Shown here: positions 14,458 through 21,984 of the stretch, one piece after another
Numbering within the stretch: position 1 is the first letter of the stretch
Layout of the letters: each line of letters opens with the position of its first letter
From: a virus
Length of the DNA stretch: 22,527 nucleotides
Virus record (IMG/VR): IMGVR_UViG_3300008120_001328
Span: 1 to 22,527 of that record
Reading direction: 5' to 3' (one strand)
Position numbers and translations under genes: made by a program
Notes under the pieces: model-generated
Database searches by the model: none
What the model was told of the DNA's origin: nothing
What the model saw: only the letters and a program-made list of their open reading frames with translations

Positions 14458-16467
14458 GTGGTATTAAAGGTATCTAAGTCACCGGATATTACAGAATCCG
14501 TCATTGTCGATCTTACTGGTCGTACATCTCAGTACTACGATCCAGATACCTATGCCTTTGATGTTGCTATTGGTGGTTTGCCATTCCTCTACAACATCAC
14601 AGACACAGTTCCTTATCGTAGATCAACTGCCCGATGGAAGTATGAGCGTGTTGACCAAGCCAGAGAACCGGGTGAACAGACCCTTGACTCAGGTCTTTGG
14701 GTTCGATCTCAGACATCATGGCATCTTGGTGCAGGTATTCAGTTTCAAGAAGCTCTTGAAGGTAATCCCGATCTTCTTCGCTTCCGTTACTTCACATCCA
14801 CAGGTATCAACCCATGGACTACTGGTGAACTTTCTCTCCTTAAGGACACCTCAAAGCTTTACAATGTAACCAGCACTTCATCTACTGCTAGAACTATTGC
14901 TATCCCAGCAACTCTTAATGACATAGATTATGTTCTTGCCATTAACTGCACATCTACTTCTACTTCTTCATCTGCTGTTCGTGTATCTAAGATAACCTCT
15001 GCTGGATCCGCTACGACAGTTCTTACTGGTGCAGATCTATCTGCTGAAATCCTTGCTGCCGAAACAGATGGATCTTCTCTTTATATCGCTACCGCAGATT
15101 ATATCTATGACATCAATCTTACTTCTGGAAGTCCAACACTTCATCAGCATTATCACATTGCATCTATTGCTTCTGCATCTAATGTGACTCTTAAATTCGT
15201 AAAGAACAGATTGCTTGCAGGTATTACCTTTGCTTCAGGAACAACCATTGCTGGAGTATATGAACTTACTTTCTCAAACCATAGCAGCCTTTCAAATCTT
15301 TCATCAGTAACTGCTGTTGCTAATACCAAGACAGTACCGAATGATTGGAAATGGACTGGTATTGCTGATGGTCGTGGAGCTATCTATGTTTCTGGTTATG
15401 CTGGAGATAAATCTGCAATCTTTAAGATTCAACCAGATGCAACGACAGGTAACCTTGGCCCTGCCATCTCTGTGGCAGATATCCCATTAGGTGAAACTGT
15501 CCGTACTATCTTTGGTTATCTTGGCACATATCTTGCAATCGGTACATCTCGTGGTGTTCGTATTGCAGCCATTGCCGATGATGCAACCATTGTTTATGGC
15601 CCAATAATCTTTGAAACTACATACCCGGTAGTCTCCTTTGCAGCTCGTGACTCATACATCTGGGCAGGAGTAAGACAAGGAATCGGTGGTGCATCTGGCA
15701 CCTACCGAATCTATCTAGGTCAGTTACTCGATGATGGTGGCTACCCATATGCCAGCGATATCTATGCTTCTGGTGCTACCGGAGCTGTGGATAACCTTGG
15801 CTTCTTCCCAACAACTGGTCAGTTGTTCTTCTCGATCACAGCAAGTGGTGTGTGGATTGAACACGCAACACAACTGGTAGCAGAAGGAACAATCCAGACA
15901 GCAATCGTTAACTGGGGAACTCTTGAGAAGAAAGCGTGGAAGCGTGTTCGTATTGAGACTGAGACTCTCCAAGGAAAGATTGAAGTCTATGGTGACTCCA
16001 TTGAAGGAAGATCACAGATTGTTACCTTGACTGAAGGCAACGAATACAACACAGACTTTGATATCTCTGCTGCATTCGTTCAACCACAGGTTAATGGTCA
16101 ACTCACATTTACTCTTTATCGTAACTCTACAGATGCAACCAAGGGTGCAGAACTTAGGGGTTATGCAATCAAGGCAATTCCATCGCCTACTCGTTCACGA
16201 CTTATCCAAATGCCTATTATGTGTTACGACTTTGAGACCGATCGAAGAGGTGTCAGATTCGGAACTGAAGACGGAGCTAAGATCCGTTTGGCAGCACTTG
16301 AGCAACTCGAGTCATCGGGTGCCACCGTTCTCGTACAGGATTTCACCTCTGGTGAAAACTTCGATACTGTCATCGAAGAAATCGCATTCACTCGCATGAC
16401 TCCTCCATCTCAGAATAATGAGAACTTTGGGGGAATCATCACTATCACAATGAGAACGGTTGTCTAA
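14458..16467 (+). CDS. Large tail/virion protein with beta-propeller-like repeats
   Basis: 669 residues with a GTG start, chosen for AAGGAG at 14446-14451, 6 nt upstream. The N-terminus (VDLTGRTSQYYDPDTYAFDV, AIGGLPFLYNITDTVPYRR) resembles conserved tail proteins of actinobacterial phages. Residues about 140-460 alternate short beta strands with small polar loops (SLYIATADYIYDINL, GAIYVSGYAGDKSAIFKI, TYLAIGTSRGVRIAA), as in a beta-propeller. The C-terminal part is a mixed beta/alpha region ending in FGGIITITMRTVV. It likely forms part of the tail or spike. The propeller reading is by strand periodicity only. Confidence 0.75.
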   Translation: MVLKVSKSPDITESVIVDLTGRTSQYYDPDTYAFDVAIGGLPFLYNITDTVPYRRSTARWKYERVDQAREPGEQTLDSGLWVRSQTSWHLGAGIQFQEALEGNPDLLRFRYFTSTGINPWTTGELSLLKDTSKLYNVTSTSSTARTIAIPATLNDIDYVLAINCTSTSTSSSAVRVSKITSAGSATTVLTGADLSAEILAAETDGSSLYIATADYIYDINLTSGSPTLHQHYHIASIASASNVTLKFVKNRLLAGITFASGTTIAGVYELTFSNHSSLSNLSSVTAVANTKTVPNDWKWTGIADGRGAIYVSGYAGDKSAIFKIQPDATTGNLGPAISVADIPLGETVRTIFGYLGTYLAIGTSRGVRIAAIADDATIVYGPIIFETTYPVVSFAARDSYIWAGVRQGIGGASGTYRIYLGQLLDDGGYPYASDIYASGATGAVDNLGFFPTTGQLFFSITASGVWIEHATQLVAEGTIQTAIVNWGTLEKKAWKRVRIETETLQGKIEVYGDSIEGRSQIVTLTEGNEYNTDFDISAAFVQPQVNGQLTFTLYRNSTDATKGAELRGYAIKAIPSPTRSRLIQMPIMCYDFETDRRGVRFGTEDGAKIRLAALEQLESSGATVLVQDFTSGENFDTVIEEIAFTRMTPPSQNNENFGGIITITMRTVV

Positions 16468-16661
16468 TGAACTATTTGGACTGGGCTGGCCTTGCGGTCG
16501 CCGTAACAACAATCGTCACCGCATTCGCTGGTGCAATCCGATGGTTAGTAAAGCATTATCTTGCTGAACTTAAACCCAATGGTGGATCTTCGATCCGTGA
16601 TAAGGTCGACAGATTAGAGGCAAAGGTTGACAAACTATACGAGTTTCTGATTCAGAAATGA
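16467..16661 (+). CDS. Small one-TM protein with coiled-coil tail
   Basis: 64 residues coupled by TAATG. Residues about 5-27 (WAGLAVAVTTIVTAFAGAIRWL) form one membrane helix. After a polar linker (HYLAELKPNGGSS) comes a short coiled coil (RDKVDRLEAKVDKLYEFL). Proteins of this size and plan are common next to lysis genes in actinophages, possibly as holin-like or lysis accessory factors. Not certain. Confidence 0.7.
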   Translation: MNYLDWAGLAVAVTTIVTAFAGAIRWLVKHYLAELKPNGGSSIRDKVDRLEAKVDKLYEFLIQK

Positions 16662-17230
16662 CTTACCCTAACTGGTTCGCAAGCTATGCAGTTGCATACT
16701 TTGATAAGCACCTATCTAGGTTCAAGGATCAAGAGAACCTGAACTATCTACAGATAGGGGCATTCACAGGCGATGCCAGTTTGTGGCTAATGCAGAATGT
16801 ACTGACTGGTAAGGGATCAGTCCTGACCGATGTAGACACTTGGCAGGGATCTGACGAAGAGGTTCATCACAAGATGGACTTCACCGATGTCGAGAAGACC
16901 TATGACTGGAAGACTAAGGATTACCACAGGATTATTAAAGCCAAGATGCCTAGCCTTAGGTTCTTCACCGATCTTGATGAGGTTGCCATATACGACTTCA
17001 TCTACATCGATGGGGATCATACGGCTCAGGCTGTCTTCTACGATGCCATAAACGGCTGGAAAGCCCTTAAACCGGGTGGAATTATGGCCTTTGATGATTA
17101 CCTTTGGGGGGCTGAATTACCCCTCGAGAAGCGGCCACAGCCGGCTATAGACCTGTTTGTGACCTTACTAAAGGAAGAGATGGAGTTACTGGACTCTGGC
17201 TCCCAGATATGGATTAGGAAGAATGAATGA
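16658..17230 (+). CDS. Class I SAM-dependent methyltransferase (Methyltransf_24-like)
   Basis: 190 residues, ATGA overlap with the previous gene. The SAM-binding Gly motif appears as YLQIGAFTGDASLWLM, the acidic position as LTDVDTWQGSDEEVH, and the later strand as YDFIYIDGDHTAQAVF, with GWKALKPGGIMAFDDYLW after it. These are the usual motifs I and post-I of class I methyltransferases with the D-G-D-H signature of the Methyltransf_24 group. The substrate is unknown; sugar, glycan or virion modification are options. It is complete in length. Confidence 0.85.
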   Translation: MTYPNWFASYAVAYFDKHLSRFKDQENLNYLQIGAFTGDASLWLMQNVLTGKGSVLTDVDTWQGSDEEVHHKMDFTDVEKTYDWKTKDYHRIIKAKMPSLRFFTDLDEVAIYDFIYIDGDHTAQAVFYDAINGWKALKPGGIMAFDDYLWGAELPLEKRPQPAIDLFVTLLKEEMELLDSGSQIWIRKNE

Positions 17231-17712
17231 AACCTGTTGCAAAGACGGCGACACCTGCTGCCAAATCAGTCTTGAGACAAGCCACCAAGCTGTGGCCAAA
17301 GAGGGCGAAAGCCAGCGATGGATTACTCCCTTCGGCTGCACATCTTGCGGCCAGTCCTAACTCAGACCACAACACAGGACACGCAGTAGATCTCACCCAT
17401 GATCCGAAGTCAGGGGTAGACTGTCACGAACTGTTTCAGAAATTCAAGCAGGACAAGAGAGTTGTCTACTTGATTTTTGATAGCAAGATCTGGTCTCGTG
17501 CCAGAGCAAGTGAGGGTGACCGCCGGTACACCGGATCGAACCCACACTCAAAACATATGCATATATCCATCGATCCAAAGCACGACAAAGACACAAGCTC
17601 TTGGTTCCCTTGGACAAAGAAGAAAGTGTTCAGTTCTCCAGATGCTGTAATTCAAAGTCTGAAGAATCGAAACCCACAGAAATGTGAAGTACCAAGTCCT
17701 AAGGAGGGCTAA
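17227..17712 (+). CDS. Endolysin-like peptidase, M15 (VanY/DD-carboxypeptidase) fold
   Basis: 161 residues, ATGA overlap. The zinc-site pattern SDHNTGHAVD (H48, D55) is the S-x-H-x-x-G-x-A-x-D signature of M15 peptidases, and HSKHMHIS (H110/H112) supplies the last ligand. YTGSNPHSKH before it is typical of actinophage lysins. It probably cleaves peptidoglycan stem peptides at the end of infection. Following it is a holin-like gene, so these form the lysis cassette. No separate cell-wall-binding domain is visible; the Lys/Trp-rich C-terminus may serve for that. Confidence 0.85.
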   Translation: MKPVAKTATPAAKSVLRQATKLWPKRAKASDGLLPSAAHLAASPNSDHNTGHAVDLTHDPKSGVDCHELFQKFKQDKRVVYLIFDSKIWSRARASEGDRRYTGSNPHSKHMHISIDPKHDKDTSSWFPWTKKKVFSSPDAVIQSLKNRNPQKCEVPSPKEG

Positions 17713-17934
17713 ATGGAAAAGATCAAATCATTGATCCACCGCAACCCTGCTCGAGTAGCTGCATTCATCTCCTCGGCTGTTGCATTAGTAGTCTCTTACA
17801 TCTCACCAGAGATTCCAGTAGAGCAAGCAATTATCTTTGTCTTGTCATCTTTGGGTCTAGGTGAGTATGCTCAGAGAGTCGAGAATGAAAAGACGGAAGC
17901 AGCCCTTTGGACTGATCCAGAGGATCTCGACTAA
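17713..17934 (+). CDS. Holin-like small membrane protein
   Basis: 73 residues, starting directly after the lysin stop with AAGGAGGG ahead. Two hydrophobic segments (about 14-31, VAAFISSAVALVVSYIS; about 36-52, VEQAIIFVLSSLGLGEY) flank a short Pro-containing turn, followed by an acidic C-terminus (ENEKTEAALWTDPEDLD). This fits small holins or lysis-associated membrane proteins. It is the last gene before the terminator. The role is inferred from plan and position. Confidence 0.75.
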   Translation: MEKIKSLIHRNPARVAAFISSAVALVVSYISPEIPVEQAIIFVLSSLGLGEYAQRVENEKTEAALWTDPEDLD

Positions 17935-17957
17935 CAACTTAATATCGGCAAAACATT

Positions 17958-17986
17958 GGGGCCACCTTCGGGTGGCCCCTTTTTTT
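17958..17986 (+). terminator. Intrinsic terminator ending the structural/lysis operon
   Basis: Perfect 9-bp GC stem GGGGCCACC / GGTGGCCCC with UUCG tetraloop, followed by seven T. It lies directly after the holin-like gene and is the clearest regulatory element in the window. Confidence 0.95.
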
Positions 17987-18180
17987 GTTGCTTAAAACTA
18001 CACCGGCAGGAGAGCCTAAGAAATGCCCCCCTACCCCCCATAAAAAACTTATGGTTGGTTAGGTGCTACACCGTATAGTGTCGCCTGAAGTTTCTGCCCC
18101 ACCTCTTACGAGGTGACCCAACAATATCACGACACGCCGAAATCCCACACTTTGTCAGACCCCTGTGTCACACTTATGGC
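17987..18180 (+). promoter_or_regulatory. Regulatory gap ahead of the early/replication module
   Basis: No reading frame of interest. A -10-like TATAGT lies at 18074-18079 without a good -35 at normal spacing. A 6-bp inverted repeat CACCTC-TTAC-GAGGTG covers 18100-18115. The heptamer CACACTT occurs twice (18147-18153 and 18169-18175), about 22 bp apart, with TGTG-T-CACA at 18164-18172 just before the next start. A pyrimidine-rich C run is at 18026-18039. These are candidate operator sites; the promoter itself is uncertain. Confidence 0.45.
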
Positions 18181-18540
18181 ATGAGTGAAAAACTTATAGA
18201 GGTCGACAACATTTATGCACAGATGTCTGAATTGTCTGAGACCTCGCTACGACCTCATCCTTGGGTTATGGGCTTTTCTTATGGCAGGGATGGTGGTATA
18301 TCTATCTGGTGGGATCATGCCTATGAATCAAGCCAGTACCTATTGGGCAAGCTCGATCTTGTTGATTGGTTCCATGAGGGGTTCCTTATTGCAGACAAGA
18401 TGGTTAGTCTTGTTCCATTACCCGAAGAGAAAAACTTAATACTGCCGGGAACTATGATTGTTTGGAAACCTATTGATGGTGAAGCCAAGATTTCTAAACT
18501 CGTAGAAAACTACATCAAGGGATATCAGAATGTTACTTAA
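18181..18540 (+). CDS. Unknown protein, first gene after the regulatory gap
   Basis: 119 residues. There is no Shine-Dalgarno before ATG 18181, so translation may be unusual or begin later (M15). The mixed alpha/beta protein has aromatic motifs (VMGFSYGRDGGISIWWDHAY, LDLVDWFHEGFLIADKMVSL) and no membrane segment or Cys cluster. As the first gene after the terminator it should be expressed early. No family recognised; it overlaps the next gene by 11 bases. Confidence 0.65.
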   Translation: MSEKLIEVDNIYAQMSELSETSLRPHPWVMGFSYGRDGGISIWWDHAYESSQYLLGKLDLVDWFHEGFLIADKMVSLVPLPEEKNLILPGTMIVWKPIDGEAKISKLVENYIKGYQNVT

Positions 18541-18820
18541 GGATTTCTACATCGATAAGTTTTGCAAGAAGATCAAAGAAGCAGAACCGCTACCAGATAC
18601 TGAGTACAAACAAGGTTTAGTAGGTGATCGAAATTCGAACAGGCCAAATGGAAAAGCTTGGAAGAAAAACCCAAGACAACCAAAGACCAACAGCGATACA
18701 GTTAATGGCAGGTCTCCTGCAAATCACGCAAAGCGAGAAGCTTGGAAAGCGTGGAAGGCTACACAACCTGAAGATAAAGATGTTCCGCATTGGAAGGAGT
18801 GGAAAGTAAATGCCGCATAG
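18530..18820 (+). CDS. Small Lys/Trp-rich protein of unknown function
   Basis: 96 residues, overlapping both neighbours by 11 bases. The N-terminus is a short amphipathic helix (LKDFYIDKFCKKIKEAE). The rest is polar, with repeated Lys/Trp pairs in KREAWKAWKATQPED and HWKEWKVNAA. That composition suggests binding of nucleic acid or an RNA polymerase-type target, but nothing specific is recognised. Confidence 0.65.
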   Translation: MLLKDFYIDKFCKKIKEAEPLPDTEYKQGLVGDRNSNRPNGKAWKKNPRQPKTNSDTVNGRSPANHAKREAWKAWKATQPEDKDVPHWKEWKVNAA

Positions 18821-19142
18821 CAGCAAAGAAACTCTCTCAATCGGTTGGTGTGATAATGGTATGACTGATGGAAAGTTTACCGAAGGATTACTTTACACAT
18901 CTTTGACATCTGCAAAGCATGGGATCTTTATCAACAATGCTATTCGAGTGCAGGGTAATCAGATTGCAAGACAGCGTATGGATCTTCTCGAGCTGTGGGC
19001 TGATCATGTGGGTACTGATTGGTTATTGTGGGTTGATTCTGATGTAGTTCTCACAGCAGATATCTTGAAGAAACTTTGGGATACTGCCGACAAAATGACA
19101 CGACCTGTCGTAACTGGGGTGTACTTTGTATCCAGTCAATAG
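18810..19142 (+). pseudogene. Glycosyltransferase (GT2-like), N-terminal part, broken
   Basis: The reading frame starts with an ATG overlapping the previous gene and encodes LSIGWCDNGMTDGKFTEGLL, then ARQRMDLLELWADHVGTDWL and LWVDSDVVL. The last contains the DxD-type metal/nucleotide-sugar motif of GT2-like glycosyltransferases. It stops after VVTGVYFVSSQ (19142), in a segment where phage relatives continue for dozens of residues. The other half is in another frame at 19136-19420. The enzyme presumably modifies DNA or cell surface glycans in intact relatives. Confidence 0.75.
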
Positions 19143-19420
19143 TTCCAGTACTTCGCAAGAAGTTCCCGGATCAATCATTCTTTGCTGAGAAAGATCTTGG
19201 CAATGAAAAGTTTGTGGGTGAAGACATCATCTTCTTCCGTAAACTAAAGCAAGCCGGTATCAAAGTCTTTGCACACACCGGTGCATTGGCTCAACATATG
19301 AAGCGATTTAGTTTCGATGTGGCGTACTATGGTTTGTATTGGAAAGAGTACGAACGGCAGATGCAAGCGAAGGCAGAAGCTGAAGCAGAAGAAGTGGAAG
19401 GATCAAATGAAGGAAATTAA
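19136..19420 (+). pseudogene. Glycosyltransferase, C-terminal part in shifted frame
   Basis: Reading from about 19136 gives SIVPVLRKKFPDQSFFAEKD, then GEDIIFFRKLKQAGIKVFAH and HMKRFSFDVAYYGLYWKEYE. The GED and H-x-K-R motifs are those of the C-terminal half of GT2-like phage glycosyltransferases. A segment normally lying between the halves, around a hydrophobic AGMGF-like strand, is missing. The deletion and the frame change occur together at about 19136-19142. Confidence 0.75.
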
Positions 19421-20099
19421 AGAGATCGTAGTTGATCTCCTCAAAGCAAAGGATGCTTCTCGAGGTCGATCATTACAGACTCAAGTCGGGCCATCAGAAC
19501 TTGGTGGTTGTGCAAGAAAGGTTTGGTACAGGTTGAATCAACAACCTGAAACCAATAACAACGAGTTGAAACTCGCTGCAATTATGGGTACTGCAATCCA
19601 CGGAGCCATAGAAGAGGCAATCGAACTTGCAGATCCAGAACACAAAGAGTATCTCGTTGAGCAAGAGGTCGAAGCATTTGGGATTAAAGCCCATGTCGAT
19701 CTCTATGTCCGATCTACTGGTGCAGTTGTGGACTGGAAGAGTGTTAAGTCAAAGAACCTTAACTTCTTCCCATCGAAGCAACAGCGTTGGCAGGTTCAAG
19801 TTTATGGTCTGCTTCTCAACGAAGCTGGATACACAGTCAAGACCGTAAACCTCGTAGCAATCCCACGAGATGGGGATGAACGAGACATCAAGGTTCACTC
19901 AGAACCATACGATAGATCAGTAGCAGAGGAAGCACTTGAATGGTTGCAAGCCATCAAGAACTCTACTGAAGCACCAGCACCCGGAAAGGATGCTAGTTAC
20001 TGCCAGTTCTACTGCAAGTACTTTGATGCAAGCGGTGAGCTTGGTTGTTCTGGTCTAAAAAAAACTGGAATCACTCCGTCAACTCAAATCTTCTCTTGA
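19407..20099 (+). CDS. RecB/Cas4-like PD-(D/E)XK nuclease with Fe-S cysteines
   Basis: 230 residues from the ATG at 19407, chosen because it overlaps the previous frame by 14 bases as usual here; an earlier in-frame ATG exists at 19317. Catalytic pattern: H65 (GTAIHGAIEEA), D98 (HVDLY) and D109-x-K111 (VVDWKSVK), with a Q-x-x-x-Y-type helix (RWQVQVYG). C35, C199, C203 and C214 match the Cas4/AddB four-cysteine cluster. It probably is a 5'-3' exonuclease for recombination. After GCSGLKK the frame gives an odd tail (TGITPSTQIFS); the likely true C-terminus continues in another frame across an A8 run. Confidence 0.85.
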   Translation: MKEIKEIVVDLLKAKDASRGRSLQTQVGPSELGGCARKVWYRLNQQPETNNNELKLAAIMGTAIHGAIEEAIELADPEHKEYLVEQEVEAFGIKAHVDLYVRSTGAVVDWKSVKSKNLNFFPSKQQRWQVQVYGLLLNEAGYTVKTVNLVAIPRDGDERDIKVHSEPYDRSVAEEALEWLQAIKNSTEAPAPGKDASYCQFYCKYFDASGELGCSGLKKTGITPSTQIFS

Positions 20100-20268
20100 G
20101 GGTGTCTTCGGTCGTACATTGTCCGGTGTAGAAATTAACTGGACAACTGTGGCTCCACGCCAAACGATTGATGAAAGTGAAGTGCTTGCTAAATTGGGTT
20201 TCGTTCCAAAGAAGACAGCCGGAAAAGAATCAGTACGGTTGTCGATCAAACACACGGAGGTAAAGTAA
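20059..20268 (+). pseudogene. Displaced C-terminal part of the nuclease
   Basis: From 20059 the frame reads KKLESLRQLKSSLEGVFGRT, then INWTTVAPRQTIDESEVLAK and GFVPKKTAGKESVRLSIKHT. It ends with TAA in a TAATG overlap with the next gene, which shows this is a genuine gene end. Reaching it from the nuclease needs a +1 shift (or 7 instead of 8 A at 20057-20064). The LEGVFGRTLSG and later VPKKT segments resemble the tail of phage RecB-like proteins. Confidence 0.65.
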
Positions 20269-20675
20269 TGGCCGAACTCGGCTTTCAAGTATCAACAAAG
20301 ACAGCAGATGGAACCATCTTTGTCATTGCTGATGCAACATACACAGGCTTTGCACAGAAGTTAGCAGAAGCCTTGGATCCTGCTGGTGCAGATGCGGTTC
20401 TATCAGCGATGCAAACCGCCTTTGCTGGACAGCCAATGAATACTGCACAGATTGCCCAAGCATTGGGTGGAACTGTGATCTCAACAGATAAATGGGGTGG
20501 TGCTGCCAATCAGGTAGCTTCAGCCCCTGCTTCTGGCCCTGTTTGTAAGCATGGAGAACCAGCAAAGTTAGTTCCTGCTGGTGTATCTAAATCAAGTGGA
20601 AAGCCTTATCGTGCTTTCTATGCTTGCCAACGACCACAGGGTCAGCAATGCGACTACAGAGCGAACGCTTCTTAG
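20268..20675 (+). CDS. Small protein with C-terminal zinc-ribbon-like Cys motif
   Basis: 135 residues, coupled by TAATG. The first 70 residues are helical with a small hydrophobic beta start (GTIFVIADATYTGFAQKLAE). A Gly/Ala/Pro linker is followed by a Cys-His region: VCKHGEPAKL, then FYACQRPQGQQCDYR, with three cysteines and a histidine positioned like a small zinc ribbon. Comparable C-terminal domains occur in small single-strand DNA-associated or recombination-module phage proteins. It follows the nuclease, so a role in recombination is plausible. Not identified. Confidence 0.7.
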   Translation: MAELGFQVSTKTADGTIFVIADATYTGFAQKLAEALDPAGADAVLSAMQTAFAGQPMNTAQIAQALGGTVISTDKWGGAANQVASAPASGPVCKHGEPAKLVPAGVSKSSGKPYRAFYACQRPQGQQCDYRANAS

Positions 20676-20953
20676 CCCAGTTGGTGGAGCCGGGTACACC
20701 AAAGTACCCGGCATTCACCGGCAAAGAACCCTGTGCCTCCATCGGATCAGAGATGTTCTGTACCGATGAGAAAGACTTCAGTCACTATGAAGTTCTTCGA
20801 GGTGTCTGTAGTCAATGTCCACTCCTGAAGGCTTGCTTCAACTGGGCATTACATAATGAAGACTTCCACTATTGGGGAGGATCTTCTGCACATGATCGAA
20901 AACATATTCGTAGGATTTACAATATCGAAAGAAAGCGAAGCATAGCCGCATAA
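20648..20953 (+). CDS. whiB: WhiB-family Fe-S transcriptional regulator
   Basis: 101 residues from ATG 20648 (chosen for AGGG 6 nt upstream; an ATG at 20624 would add 8). The WhiB signature is complete: C29, then C54-x2-C57-x5-C63, with the intervening VLRGVCSQCPLLKACFNW, then the WGG turn and a basic C-terminus (HDRKHIRRIYNIERKRS) for DNA or sigma-factor contact. WhiB proteins carry a 4Fe-4S cluster and control transcription in Actinobacteria, and several actinophages carry them. Overlapping the previous gene by 28 bases. This gene is the main clue to an actinobacterial host. Confidence 0.93.
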   Translation: MRLQSERFLAQLVEPGTPKYPAFTGKEPCASIGSEMFCTDEKDFSHYEVLRGVCSQCPLLKACFNWALHNEDFHYWGGSSAHDRKHIRRIYNIERKRSIAA

Positions 20954-21801
20954 TGTTGAACCTACTTCAAGCAGTACACAGTACAAACTCATCAGCGAAA
21001 CCATTGCCCGATGTGTGGGAATCATTGAAGAGCTATGGGATGAGGTTCCGTCAATCACAATTATGCCTAATCGCTGGGCAACCAAACTCCGGTAAGAGTC
21101 TTATGGCATTGGTCTACGCTCTCAAAAGTGGAGTGCCAACGCTTTATTTCTCTGCCGATACGGATCCAATCACACAGATGTTTCGTACCGTTGCAGCTTT
21201 GAGTGGGATACCACAACAACAAGTAGAAACGAACCTAGATCAAGACTCACACTTCTTCGATCTGATGTTGCATGAGAAAGGCTCACATATTAGGTGGGTC
21301 TTTGATCCGTCACCCGACATCGATACGATTGAACTAGAGATCCTTGCCTATGGTGAGGTCTACGGCATGGCACCGGCACTTGTCGTGATAGATAACCTGA
21401 TGAATTGCGTGTCCGTTACAGGGGAAGAATGGTCAGGCATAAGGGCAATCATGTCCGAACTTCATCATGTTGCTAGAAAGACAGGTGCCTGTGTCCTTGC
21501 TCTTACACATATGTCTGAGCAAAGAGACTACGAAGCAGATAAGCCAGCACCACGAAGAGCAATCTTAGGTAAGGCATCTCAGTTGCCTTCGATGATTTTG
21601 TCCATTGCAATGAACCCTGAATATGGGCAACTCAAAGTTGCCGCAGTCAAGAACCGATTCGGTGAACACTCAGCAGATGGCACTAAGTATGCAACCCTAC
21701 TCATCGATCCATCGAGGGTACAGATTGCAGACGGAGATGCACAAGGTCGAGCTGATGTAAGACCGGGATTGATTTACTGGCGTGGACACGAAGCAATCTA
21801 G
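20953..21801 (+). CDS. RecA/DnaB-like ATPase (replicative helicase-type)
   Basis: 282 residues, TAATG overlap with whiB. Walker A is GQPNSGKS (residues 42-49), and the Walker B strand is PALVVIDNL. Further along, a Q/H loop region (ACVLALTHMSEQRDYE) and KVAAVKNRFGEHSADGTKYA match RecA-fold helicases of the DnaB or phage gp4 type. There is no N-terminal primase domain, and the size fits a stand-alone helicase or recombination ATPase. It likely acts in genome replication. It ends TAG. Confidence 0.85.
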   Translation: MLNLLQAVHSTNSSAKPLPDVWESLKSYGMRFRQSQLCLIAGQPNSGKSLMALVYALKSGVPTLYFSADTDPITQMFRTVAALSGIPQQQVETNLDQDSHFFDLMLHEKGSHIRWVFDPSPDIDTIELEILAYGEVYGMAPALVVIDNLMNCVSVTGEEWSGIRAIMSELHHVARKTGACVLALTHMSEQRDYEADKPAPRRAILGKASQLPSMILSIAMNPEYGQLKVAAVKNRFGEHSADGTKYATLLIDPSRVQIADGDAQGRADVRPGLIYWRGHEAI

Positions 21802-21825
21802 GGCGGTTTCAAGCCCGGGCCTTGG

Positions 21826-21984
21826 ATGCAAGAAGCGGTGCTTGAAAGGGATAACTGGAAGAAGCGAAGAAAGAATAGTGGGAAGGTTGTTCCTCTGGTC
21901 ATTGCCAAGCGTAGGCAAAGCAATGTCAGTAAAGCGTTTGTCATAATCCAACTAGATGAATTTATGGAGTTAATAAATGAATGA
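21826..21984 (+). pseudogene. C-terminal fragment of a Holliday-junction-resolvase-like nuclease
   Basis: ATG 21826 opens a 52-codon frame without a ribosome site: MQEAVLERDNWKKRRKNSGK, then VVPLVIAKRR and SKAFVIIQLDEFMELINE. This hydrophobic strand, K-R-R, strand, D-E-F order resembles the C-terminal end of phage PD-(D/E)XK resolvases. The catalytic N-terminal half is absent. The frame, shared with the upstream helicase, is broken by its TAG at 21799. The piece could also be a real tiny gene, since its stop overlaps the next start. Confidence 0.5.

Noticed and set aside
20057-20066. Programmed -1 frameshift on A-AAA-AAA
   Set aside because: A -1 shift from the nuclease frame enters the wrong frame; the conserved tail needs +1 or one base less.
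21799-21801. Amber (TAG) recoding or readthrough of the helicase
   Set aside because: Most genes end in TAA or TGA and TAG also ends the gene at 7808 normally; a single in-frame continuation is not evidence of recoding.
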